DNA of 5,825 bases from Lachnospiraceae bacterium (GCA_017961385.1 JAGCXJ010000038.1:1-5825), one strand, 5' to 3'; shown: positions 1-5,825, numbered from the stretch's first letter. Notes: generated by a model not told the origin, from the letters alone. Made by a program: numbers and translations.

Positions 1-119
1 AAGATGCATCAGCCGCTCCAGATAAACTGCTTGGAAATGTCAGAGCAGCTGTGGACAGATTCGTGGGTGATGCACCGCAGTTCGATGATCTGACAATGTT
101 AGCGCTTATGTGGAAGTAA
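1..119 (+). CDS. SpoIIE/PP2C-family protein serine phosphatase, C-terminal end only
   Basis: This is the 3' end of a gene that begins before the window. The reading frame starts at base 3 and gives 38 residues before the TAA at 117-119. The tail contains FDDLTML, the C-terminal signature of SpoIIE/RsbU-type PP2C phosphatases, in which the paired Asp helps bind the catalytic metals. The last 18 residues align without a gap to the end of the next gene (FVGDAPQFDDLTMLALMW against FVGEADRFDDVTMLSFKY, 10 identical), so the two are likely paralogues in tandem. Proteins of this family dephosphorylate phosphoserine or phosphothreonine, often on STAS-domain anti-anti-sigma factors. Whether this copy has its own sensor or membrane region cannot be seen. 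Only 46 bases without a convincing terminator separate it from the next gene, so it probably belongs to the same operon. Confidence 0.8.
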   Translation, partial: DASAAPDKLLGNVRAAVDRFVGDAPQFDDLTMLALMWK

Positions 120-127
120 TGTTTTTT

Positions 128-142
128 ATGTTTTGTAAACAT
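128..142 (+). repeat. Short inverted repeat between the two phosphatase genes
   Basis: ATGTTT (128-133) and AAACAT (137-142) form a perfect 6-bp inverted repeat around a 3-base loop. It is A+T-rich, and the T-run (122-127) lies before it rather than after it, so it does not look like an intrinsic terminator on either strand. It may be a weak RNA hairpin, a protein site, or chance. The rest of the 46-base gap holds only the ribosome binding site of the next gene. Confidence 0.3.
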
Positions 143-150
143 GACAGATT

Positions 151-155
151 GAGGG
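151..155 (+). promoter_or_regulatory. Ribosome binding site of the membrane phosphatase gene
   Basis: GAGGG at 151-155 lies 10 bases before the ATG at 166. It supports that ATG as the start and shows the gene has its own initiation signal. It is not dependent on coupling to the upstream phosphatase, unlike the junctions further down. Confidence 0.6.
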
Positions 156-165
156 ATAACTCAAC

Positions 166-1953
166 ATGAATAAAAAACAAACAGGTATAAGAAATCAAAT
201 ACAGAAACCACTCATCATATTCATAGTTCTTTTGATATTGTGTTCAGCCATATTGAGTATAATTTTAGTCTTTGGAGTTAGCTATAAGGTGGCGATGAAA
301 AGAGCAGCGGACCAGGCAAGAAGCGCTGCCGCCATAATGCGTGAGTATAAAGCACTTCCGGGTCTTACCAAGTTTTGGTTTGAGAACAGAGACGATTTTG
401 AGAAGATATATGACGTCAGACAGATCACTGTATTGGAAGAGGAATTCAGGGATCACTATCCTCAGTATGTTCTTTTAACGGATGTGACAAATGATGAATT
501 TAACCTGATGTCTGAAGATGATAAAAGGCTCTATGCTGAGGTCTGTTTCGGAAGGATATCGAAAGAATACGATAAGATAAAGAGATATTTCGCTCCGCAG
601 TATCTGTACAGCTGTCTTGTGGTGGATGATAAGATCTACTTCATGATCACAGGTTCTCTTGAAAATGAGTTAAGAGTATCTCAGGGCGGAGATCTGTTTG
701 AACTGGGGAGCACTCTTGATTATATATGGGGTGTATGGCCAAACCTTGATAAAGCTTTGAAGAATCACTCAAGCGCTAAGATAACAAATGGTACGGATTT
801 TGACAGCGGAAGAAGTGCAGCTTTTTCATGGGAGACTATAGATTGTGGTGAGACGGGAATCATGTTTACCGGGGCTTCCGAAATGTATGAAGAAGTTGCC
901 AAACAGTCACTGCCGACCTTCAGTATATTACTGGCGCTTATTCTGGTAGCTTTTGCATGTCTGGAAATATGGGTTATGAGACTGCTTAAGACAAATGTCG
1001 TAAGACCTGTCGAGAGAGAAGAAAAGATCATAATCGATTACATGGATAACAAGGACGCTGATAGTGCATCCGAGAGACTTAAGAATATCAAATCCGGAAA
1101 CGAGCTTGAAGCACTGGCCTTAAACTTTTCTTCGATGATAGAAGAGCTTAAGAGATATATTGAAGAGATCAGGTCTGTAACTGCGGAAAAAGAAAGAATG
1201 GGAGCAGAATTGAATGTTGCAAGACAGATCCAGTATAATATACTGCCTCATACATTCCCGCCATTTCCAGACAGAAAAGAGTTTGAACTTTATGCATCCA
1301 TGGAACCAGCAAGAGAAGTCGGTGGAGATTTTTATGACTTCTATATGATCGACGATGATCATATAGCTCTTGTTATCGGCGATGTATCAGGCAAAGGAGT
1401 CCCGGCATCGATATTTATGGCGATTTCCAAAACGATTATAAGGAACACCTCAGGCCTTAGCAAAACTCCGGGTCAGATATTTGATATAACAAACAATGCA
1501 TTAAGTAACGGCAATGACGAGAACATGTTTGTAACAGCATGGCTGGCTATCATAGATCTTAAGAGCGGAGAGGCGGTTTCTGCAAATGCGGGTCATGAGC
1601 ATCCTGTTATCAGACGAGCTGACGGGGTATATGAAAAAGATATATACAGTCATGATATCGTAATGGGTATTATGGATGAAATAGATCCTTATAAAGAAAG
1701 AAGATTTAAACTGAATCCGGGAGACAGTCTCTTTGTATATACAGACGGTGTGCCGGATGCAATAAATTCCGAAGGAAAGTTCTTTTCGGAAGATAGCATG
1801 ATGAGTGTTCTCAATGAGAATCCCGAAGCGTCAGCTGAAGAGACAATAAAACATATGAGAACATCTATTGAGACTTTTGTCGGAGAAGCTGACAGATTCG
1901 ATGATGTTACAATGTTAAGCTTTAAGTACTTTGGTCCAGGAAAGAAGGATTGA
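166..1953 (+). CDS. Membrane-anchored SpoIIE-type PP2C phosphatase with extracytoplasmic sensor and HAMP domain
   Basis: 595 residues. A short cytoplasmic N-terminus leads into a membrane segment (about 16-38), an extracytoplasmic region (about 39-249) and a second membrane segment (about 250-273). A HAMP-like linker follows (about 271-333, ending in GNELEALALNFSSM), then a helical connector with the family motif ELNVARQIQYNILP (348-361), and the PP2C domain (about 370-590). Expected catalytic motifs are all present: VGGDFYDF (Asp388), IGDVSGKG (Asp406), NAGHEHP, YTDGVPDA (Asp527) and RFDDVTML (Asp579, Asp580), so the enzyme should be active. By family knowledge it is a metal-dependent protein serine/threonine phosphatase switched by the outside domain through HAMP. 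I do not recognise the sensor domain; a Cache/PAS-like fold is a guess. Start ATG has GAGGG 10 bases upstream. Its stop overlaps the next start. No partner STAS or anti-sigma gene is visible. Confidence 0.93.
   Translation: MNKKQTGIRNQIQKPLIIFIVLLILCSAILSIILVFGVSYKVAMKRAADQARSAAAIMREYKALPGLTKFWFENRDDFEKIYDVRQITVLEEEFRDHYPQYVLLTDVTNDEFNLMSEDDKRLYAEVCFGRISKEYDKIKRYFAPQYLYSCLVVDDKIYFMITGSLENELRVSQGGDLFELGSTLDYIWGVWPNLDKALKNHSSAKITNGTDFDSGRSAAFSWETIDCGETGIMFTGASEMYEEVAKQSLPTFSILLALILVAFACLEIWVMRLLKTNVVRPVEREEKIIIDYMDNKDADSASERLKNIKSGNELEALALNFSSMIEELKRYIEEIRSVTAEKERMGAELNVARQIQYNILPHTFPPFPDRKEFELYASMEPAREVGGDFYDFYMIDDDHIALVIGDVSGKGVPASIFMAISKTIIRNTSGLSKTPGQIFDITNNALSNGNDENMFVTAWLAIIDLKSGEAVSANAGHEHPVIRRADGVYEKDIYSHDIVMGIMDEIDPYKERRFKLNPGDSLFVYTDGVPDAINSEGKFFSEDSMMSVLNENPEASAEETIKHMRTSIETFVGEADRFDDVTMLSFKYFGPGKKD
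1938..1944 (+). promoter_or_regulatory. Ribosome binding site deciding the acyltransferase start
   Basis: AGGAAAG at 1938-1944 sits 8 bases before ATG 1953, with a further purine run to 1949. An in-frame TTG at 1950 would sit directly against the purine run and too close to this site. The ATG, overlapping the upstream TGA as TGATG, is therefore the better start. Confidence 0.55.
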
Positions 1954-3215
1954 TGGAATACAGATTAATCAGAAATGAACTTTTATATTTTTCATGGGAT
2001 ACGTTCTGTCATGTCATGCGAATGACAATAAAGCTTAAAGAGGATATTGACGGGAAAATCTTAAATGATGCTGTTCAATCTGCATCTGACAGATATCCGT
2101 TTTTTGGCATTAAAGTGCTAAAGCATGATGAAGATTACGATATAGTGCATAATGATATGCCTGTTGTCGTTAAAAATGACTTGGAAGCTATCGCACTTGG
2201 AAGTGAAGAAGCAAACTTTCATTTCTGGGCAGTAAGCTATGACGGATGTAAGATTGTGTGCGATATATCACATAATCTTACAGACGGCTATGGACTGACG
2301 GAACTTTGCAAGACCATAGTATATCTGTATCTGAAAAAGAAGACGGGATTAGATCTTGCAGGTGATAATATCAGGATCCCCGGTTCTGATTATTTGCCAA
2401 ATGAGGAAGTAGATCCGTACTCTTTACTTGATCTGGAAAATGCAGATAAGCCACTTTCACAGATTAAATATGCAACTGCATTCACACCTGACAAGAGATA
2501 TGCCACAGATGAAGGGCGTATGAATTATCTGATGAGGGCATCTGTTAAGGATACGATGCGTGTAGCAAAGGCACAGGACGGATCTCCTGCGGTAGTACTT
2601 GCATATTTTGTCAAAGAAGCCATTAAGAGACTGTTTCCTGATAGGCAGGGAAAGACGATCGTGTGTGGTATTCCTCACTCCTTCAGGCATATGGCAGATC
2701 TTAAGCATAATTCATTCAATGATTCGGTTGTGTTAAGTCTTGTCTATGATGACAGGATTGAAGCTATGGATACTGATAAGCAGTTTACGTGTTCAAGAGG
2801 AAGGATATCGCTTCAGACAGATCCTGACAATCTTCTGTATACGTTGCATAACAGGGCTGAATTTGCAGCATCTCTTGATGAGCTACCTACAATAGAAGCA
2901 AGAAGACAGGCATGCAAGGACAGTGTAGAAGTCATTATAAAGAATCCGGAAACTGCAGCCGTAAGCTATGTAGGACAGACAAAATGGGGAAGCATAGAAG
3001 AATACATGGATACGATCTCTCTTCATTGCGGAGCGCTCAGCGCACCGGTTTTGATAGAGGTCTTAACACTTAACGGATGGTTTTATATGACTATGATGCT
3101 TAATCAGACATCAGAGGAATATGCAAAAACGATCGTTGAAATTTTAAACGAAAACGGAATTTCTTCCGAGTATCTTACCAGCTTTGACAATACTTTGTGT
3201 ACTTTCAGGTTTTAG
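1953..3215 (+). CDS. CAT-fold acyltransferase (condensation / alcohol acetyltransferase-like), HxxxDG family
   Basis: 420 residues from the ATG at 1953, which overlaps the upstream stop by one base. The protein is soluble, with no signal peptide or membrane segment. The opening (RLIRNELLYFSWDT, then ILNDAVQSASDRYPFFGIKV) follows the pattern of the chloramphenicol-acetyltransferase-fold superfamily, which includes NRPS condensation domains, PapA-type enzymes and yeast-type alcohol acetyltransferases. The hallmark HxxxDG is present as HNLTDG, with probable catalytic His107 and structural Asp111. The region around R245 and N255 (HSFRHMADLKHNSFND) and SYVGQTKWG (338-346) occupy the places of the later conserved elements, the second possibly matching DFGWG. 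Enzymes of this fold move an acyl group from CoA or a carrier to an alcohol or amine. The acceptor here is unknown, and no carrier-protein, adenylation or ketosynthase gene is nearby. Its place between a phosphatase and a sensor kinase is unusual. Confidence 0.75.
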   Translation: MEYRLIRNELLYFSWDTFCHVMRMTIKLKEDIDGKILNDAVQSASDRYPFFGIKVLKHDEDYDIVHNDMPVVVKNDLEAIALGSEEANFHFWAVSYDGCKIVCDISHNLTDGYGLTELCKTIVYLYLKKKTGLDLAGDNIRIPGSDYLPNEEVDPYSLLDLENADKPLSQIKYATAFTPDKRYATDEGRMNYLMRASVKDTMRVAKAQDGSPAVVLAYFVKEAIKRLFPDRQGKTIVCGIPHSFRHMADLKHNSFNDSVVLSLVYDDRIEAMDTDKQFTCSRGRISLQTDPDNLLYTLHNRAEFAASLDELPTIEARRQACKDSVEVIIKNPETAAVSYVGQTKWGSIEEYMDTISLHCGALSAPVLIEVLTLNGWFYMTMMLNQTSEEYAKTIVEILNENGISSEYLTSFDNTLCTFRF

Positions 3216-3216
3216 T

Positions 3217-4509
3217 ATGGCACTTGATATTTCTAATTCAGCAAGAGTATTTGAATATACCCTGGCGGCACTTGAACTGGCGCTCATTTTGCAGCTTGTT
3301 CAGATGCCTTTTGCAGTATGGGCGGATTCATATATAAGCAAAAGAGAAAAGCGTATACTGCTTATTGTGAGTCTTATTGTCCTGACACTGATAATTCAGG
3401 GACATCTGGACTTTATTATCAGTACTCATGCTATAAAGACGTTTGAGTATAATGCAATTCTTGCTACGGCAGTATCGGTTTACGGATATATTTTCCGTCC
3501 GGTGGTGTTAGTGCTGTTCATAATGATGACAAACCCTTCTGCCCGTGCACGAGCTGCCTGGGTACTTGTCGCGATAAATGCAGTTGTATATATGACTGCA
3601 TTTTTTTCATCTGTCAGCATATCATTTGATGATAACGGTCATTTTCACAGAGGACCGCTTGGATATACCTGTTTTGCAGTCAGCTTTCTTCTTCTTGCAT
3701 ATCTGGTATACGTTTCCGTTGTGGCGTTCAAGGGTAACAAACGCAGTGACATGATCATACCTATCTTTGTTGCCGTGGTCATAGTGGCAGCATGCGGCAT
3801 AGATCTTTTCTGCCCTGTAAGTATTCCTGTTTCATTTCTAATGTGTGCAATCACAAACGGAAGCGTTTTCTATTATCTGTGGATCCATCTCAGGTTTATC
3901 AGAGAACATGAGAGATCAATGCTTGCAGAGTCGCGGATACAGATAATGATGTCTCAGATACAGCCGCATTTTTTATACAATACACTTGCATCCATACAGG
4001 CTCTATGTGCTACCGATCCGCCCAAAGCAGCAAAGACCGTAGAGATGTTTGCAGACTACTTAAGACAGAATCTGGAATCTTTGGGAGACAGTGATCTGAT
4101 ACCGCTTAACAAAGAACTGGAACACTGCAGGATATATACTCAGATCGAACTGTTAATGTTTCCTGAGATAGACATTGAATACAAGATAGGTGACAGCAGC
4201 TTTATGCTGCCTGCACTTACTATACAGCCGCTTGTTGAAAATGCGATACGTCACGGAGTAAGAGGGATAAAGGATCCGAAAGTCACTGTTTTAACCTATA
4301 AGGATGAGGAATATCACAACATAATAATAGAGGACAACGGACGAGGATTTGATGCTGCCGACCCTGCCAATACCGGAGGAAAGCATATCGGAATACGAAA
4401 TGTAAGAGAACGTCTCGAAAAGATGTGTTCAGGCAGTCTTGAAGTTGTCAGCAATATTGGAAAGGGATGCAGGATAACAATACGTATACCTGTTAAGAAG
4501 GAAGTATGA
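3217..4509 (+). CDS. LytS/YpdA-type multi-spanning sensor histidine kinase
   Basis: 430 residues from ATG 3217, one base after the upstream TAG. A longer frame from TTG 3184 would run 32 bases into the acyltransferase gene and lacks a ribosome site; the ATG has a weak AGG 7 bases upstream and is probably reached by coupling. The N-terminal half holds six or seven hydrophobic segments (roughly 14-36, 46-68, 79-104, 113-135, 149-171, 178-198, 201-225) with little outside domain, so the signal may be sensed in the membrane. The kinase part has the His_kinase signature QIQPHFLYNTL (phospho-acceptor His251), the N box PLVENAIRHG (Asn342), and the ATP-binding glycine motifs EDNGRGF (372-378) and HIGIRNVRERL (390-400). 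It should autophosphorylate and pass phosphate to the regulator that overlaps its 3' end. By family rule the usual partner is a LytTR regulator; here it is not. Confidence 0.9.
   Translation: MALDISNSARVFEYTLAALELALILQLVQMPFAVWADSYISKREKRILLIVSLIVLTLIIQGHLDFIISTHAIKTFEYNAILATAVSVYGYIFRPVVLVLFIMMTNPSARARAAWVLVAINAVVYMTAFFSSVSISFDDNGHFHRGPLGYTCFAVSFLLLAYLVYVSVVAFKGNKRSDMIIPIFVAVVIVAACGIDLFCPVSIPVSFLMCAITNGSVFYYLWIHLRFIREHERSMLAESRIQIMMSQIQPHFLYNTLASIQALCATDPPKAAKTVEMFADYLRQNLESLGDSDLIPLNKELEHCRIYTQIELLMFPEIDIEYKIGDSSFMLPALTIQPLVENAIRHGVRGIKDPKVTVLTYKDEEYHNIIIEDNGRGFDAADPANTGGKHIGIRNVRERLEKMCSGSLEVVSNIGKGCRITIRIPVKKEV
4496..4502 (+). promoter_or_regulatory. Ribosome binding site of the response regulator gene
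   Basis: AGAAGGA within the last codons of the kinase gene lies 3 bases before the ATG at 4506, which overlaps the kinase stop as ATGA. The close spacing fits translational coupling, giving matched amounts of kinase and regulator. Confidence 0.5.
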
Positions 4510-5312
4510 AGGCAATCTGTGTTGATGATGCAGCATTGATACTGGATCACACCATATCGCAGTTAAAACAGATAAATTCAATAGACGCAGTAGAAGGATT
4601 CACGCATCCTACAGATGCTCTTAACTATGTAAAAAACAACCCCGTGGATATAGCACTGCTTGATATCGATATGCCGGATATGAACGGAATAGCGCTTGCG
4701 GCAAAGGTAAAGAACATCCAGCCAAACTGTGCGGTCATATTTTTAACTGCATACGCTGAATATGCTCTGGAGGCGTTTGCGATCCATGCTTCGGGATACC
4801 TGATGAAGCCTGTAAGCCTAGAGCGATTAAATGATGAGATCAAATACTGCATTTCGGGAGCAAAACCTCTTCCGTCATCGCATATAACAGTCAGGACTTT
4901 CGGGAATTTTGACATCCTTGTAGACGGCGAGGTGGTTTCATTTGGAAGATCGAAATCAAAAGAACTGTTAGCTTATCTGATAGACAGAAACGGAGCCAGC
5001 ATAAAGAGAGCGGAAGCCTTTTCTGTACTGTGGGAAGACGGTGTATATGATTATTCGATGCAAAAGCAGCTTGATGTCATTATAAGAAGCTTAAGAGCAA
5101 CTCTCAAAAACTACGGAATAGGAGAGATATTCGAACTGAAAAAATCAACTCTTCGTATTCTTCCGGAACTTATAGACTGCGATCTTTACAGGTTTTTAAA
5201 AGGTGATACCAATGCTGTGAGTACTTACAGAGGAGAATACATGAATCAGTATTCATGGGCGACACTGGGAGAGGCTGATCTTAGCAGAAGATTCAATGAA
5301 TTAATGGATTGA
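4506..5312 (+). CDS. Response regulator with SARP-like winged-helix DNA-binding domain
   Basis: 268 residues. The receiver domain (about 1-116) has the acidic pair Asp7/Asp8, phospho-acceptor Asp53 in LLDIDMPDMNG, the switch Thr81 and the Lys101 in LMKP, all as expected for a functional receiver. After a short linker, an OmpR/SARP-type winged helix (about 127-218) begins VRTFGNFDILVDGEVV, continues with SKELLAYLIDRNGASIKR and LWEDG, and has a probable recognition helix around QKQLDVIIRSLRATL (186-200). The tail (about 223-262), DCDLYRFLKGD then YRGEYMNQYSWA, looks like one short piece of a bacterial transcriptional activation (BTAD) domain; it is far shorter than in Streptomyces SARPs. The gene overlaps the kinase by four bases and is surely its partner. 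The protein is expected to bind direct repeats as a transcription activator; see the repeats at 5371-5397. Confidence 0.9.
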   Translation: MKAICVDDAALILDHTISQLKQINSIDAVEGFTHPTDALNYVKNNPVDIALLDIDMPDMNGIALAAKVKNIQPNCAVIFLTAYAEYALEAFAIHASGYLMKPVSLERLNDEIKYCISGAKPLPSSHITVRTFGNFDILVDGEVVSFGRSKSKELLAYLIDRNGASIKRAEAFSVLWEDGVYDYSMQKQLDVIIRSLRATLKNYGIGEIFELKKSTLRILPELIDCDLYRFLKGDTNAVSTYRGEYMNQYSWATLGEADLSRRFNELMD

Positions 5313-5344
5313 ACGGGTTATAGAAAATGTGAATATAAATTCGG

Positions 5345-5381
5345 AAATATATAGATTTAATGAATATCTATTGTGATATTT
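5345..5381 (+). repeat. A+T-rich interrupted inverted repeat after the response regulator gene
   Basis: ATAGAT (5351-5356) pairs with ATCTAT (5366-5371) around a 9-base loop. The flanking AAATAT (5345-5350) can pair with ATATTT (5376-5381) if TGTG (5372-5375) is bulged out. With a single G-C pair it would be a weak hairpin and is not a convincing intrinsic terminator, although a few T follow. Its right side overlaps the first TTGTGA repeat, so it could be part of an operator instead. No stronger terminator is visible between 5313 and 5437. Confidence 0.35.
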
Positions 5382-5397
5382 TGTGACACTTTTGTGA
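5371..5397 (+). promoter_or_regulatory. Three phased TTGTGA direct repeats, likely activator binding site
   Basis: TTGTGA occurs at 5371-5376, 5381-5386 and 5392-5397, so the start-to-start spacing is 10 and 11 bp, about one turn of DNA. The second and third copies extend to a shared TTTTGTGACA (5379-5388 and 5390-5399). They end about 10 bp before the -10 element of the downstream gene, where a -35 would normally lie. Known SARP activators bind short direct repeats at 11-bp intervals ending about 8 bp from the -10. A protein with such a DNA-binding domain is encoded just upstream. That this protein is the one that binds here is my inference. Confidence 0.6.
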
Positions 5398-5406
5398 CAG
5401 ATGACT

Positions 5407-5415
5407 TGGTATTAT
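5407..5415 (+). promoter_or_regulatory. Extended -10 promoter of the GNAT-like gene
   Basis: TG at 5407-5408, one base, then TATTAT at 5410-5415 forms an extended -10 with one mismatch to TATAAT. The -35 position at 16-18 bp spacing (around 5386-5393) reads as part of ACACTTTT and does not match TTGACA, which fits an activator-dependent promoter. Transcription would begin near 5422, giving a 5' leader of only about 16 bases that just contains the ribosome site. Confidence 0.5.
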
Positions 5416-5426
5416 TGTCCCTAGAT

Positions 5427-5431
5427 GGAGG
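5427..5431 (+). promoter_or_regulatory. Ribosome binding site of the GNAT-like gene
   Basis: GGAGG at 5427-5431 lies 6 bases before ATG 5438. It is the strongest Shine-Dalgarno sequence in the window and fixes this start. It contrasts with the weak or overlapping sites inside the upstream operon, supporting a separate transcription unit. Confidence 0.8.
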
Positions 5432-5437
5432 CCAGAA

Positions 5438-5825
5438 ATGATCGCAGTAAAACAGATTTCACCAGACAATATGGATGTTTTCATTCCTTTCATACCAAGA
5501 ATACTTATCAGACAGTATATTGATGATAAAAACAATACGTTTTATGGAATCTCATTGGATGATGAAGCCATAGGTGCCGTTGTTATGCGTGAAACTTCAG
5601 ATACTGCCGAGATCCTGTATATATATCTTCTGCCTGCGCACAGGTCTTTGGGATATATGGATAAGGCGATGGCTGATATCTTTTTCATGCTTAAAGACAG
5701 AGGCTTTTCTCGTCTTGTCATGGATTATCTGCCTGCAGAATATCCCGCTCTGCAGCGAATATGTAACAGGTTTTCCTTTACGGATAATAGAAGTCAGAGA
5801 GCATATTTCAGATTTGATGTTGAGC
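5438..5825 (+). CDS. GNAT-like acetyltransferase, N-terminal part, runs off the window
   Basis: 129 full codons are visible and the frame stays open to the edge. The order of elements resembles the GCN5-related N-acetyltransferase fold. An early helix region (FIPRILIRQY) is followed by a strand pair (FYGISLDDEAIGAVVMRE), the central strand AEILYIYLLPAH, then the acetyl-CoA-binding loop and helix RSLGYMDKAM, and next the strand GFSRLVMDYL. The loop matches R-x-x-G-x-G/A only in its Arg69 and Gly72; the last position is Met74, so the motif is slightly degenerate. Family members transfer an acetyl group from acetyl-CoA to an amine on a small molecule or protein; the acceptor cannot be told from this part. 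The gene has its own promoter and ribosome site and probably lies outside the upstream operon. It may be controlled by the response regulator through the repeats before it. A second domain could follow beyond the edge. Confidence 0.65.
   Translation, partial: MIAVKQISPDNMDVFIPFIPRILIRQYIDDKNNTFYGISLDDEAIGAVVMRETSDTAEILYIYLLPAHRSLGYMDKAMADIFFMLKDRGFSRLVMDYLPAEYPALQRICNRFSFTDNRSQRAYFRFDVE

Noticed and set aside
121..142. Intrinsic terminator between the two phosphatase genes
   Set aside because: The hairpin is only six A+T-rich pairs and the T-run precedes it instead of following it.
765..1031. Open frames on the minus strand inside the genes, such as this one and those at 265-456, 1120-1362, 2457-2708, 3645-3854, 4314-4550 and 4625-4915
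   Set aside because: All lie opposite well-supported coding sequence with recognised domains, have no family resemblance and no good initiation signals; they are shadows.
1950..1952. TTG as an alternative start for the acyltransferase, one codon before the ATG
   Set aside because: It lies directly against the purine-rich ribosome site, while ATG 1953 has better spacing and a common TGATG overlap.
3184..3216. TTG start that would lengthen the kinase by 11 residues into the acyltransferase gene
   Set aside because: No ribosome site is present, and the ATG at 3217 begins just before the first hydrophobic segment with a one-base gap after the upstream stop.
5371..5399. CRP/FNR-type site suggested by repeated TGTGA
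   Set aside because: CRP-type sites need TGTGA and an inverted TCACA about 6 bp apart; here all three copies point the same way at helical spacing, which fits a direct-repeat binder better.
5401..5424. Seven-codon ATG-to-TAG frame between the repeats and the GNAT-like gene, as a possible leader peptide
   Set aside because: It spans the proposed -10 element, has no proper ribosome site and would start upstream of the likely transcription start.

Overview
The window is about 40% G+C by eye. It uses many AGA (Arg) and ATA (Ile) codons, and genes are packed with overlapping or near-touching stops and starts. The proteins (SpoIIE-type phosphatases, a LytS-type kinase, and a response regulator with a SARP-like output domain) are of the kind found in anaerobic Clostridia. 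A Lachnospiraceae genome (Butyrivibrio-like) is my best guess, but this is an inference from style, not a match. All genes are on the + strand. I see no rRNA, tRNA, CRISPR array, insertion sequence or phage gene.

Layout. (1) 1-119 is the last 38 codons of a PP2C/SpoIIE-family phosphatase. (2) 166-1953 is a complete membrane-anchored SpoIIE-type phosphatase with an extracytoplasmic sensor region, HAMP linker and catalytic domain; it is a paralogue of the first. (3) 1953-3215 is a soluble acyltransferase of the CAT/condensation fold with an HxxxDG active-site motif. (4) 3217-4509 is a multi-spanning LytS/YpdA-type sensor histidine kinase. (5) 4506-5312 is a response regulator with a receiver domain followed by a SARP-like winged helix and a short BTAD-like tail. 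(6) A 125-base intergenic region follows. (7) 5438 to the edge is the start of a GNAT-like acetyltransferase.

Genes 2 to 5 are joined by TGATG, TAGTATG and ATGA junctions. They therefore look like one translationally coupled operon, probably together with the upstream phosphatase. This gives a signalling cassette: phosphatase(s) responding to an external cue, a two-component pair responding to a second cue, and one enzyme between them whose small-molecule or lipid product is unknown. No STAS anti-anti-sigma protein or RsbW-type kinase lies in the window, so the phosphatase substrate must be encoded elsewhere.

The most notable non-coding signal is in the gap after the response regulator. Three direct copies of TTGTGA, spaced 10 and 11 bp, sit just upstream of an extended -10 (TGG-TATTAT) that has no good -35. 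This is the geometry of an activator-dependent promoter bound by a SARP/OmpR-type regulator, and such a regulator is encoded immediately upstream. I propose that the GNAT-like gene is a direct target of that regulator.
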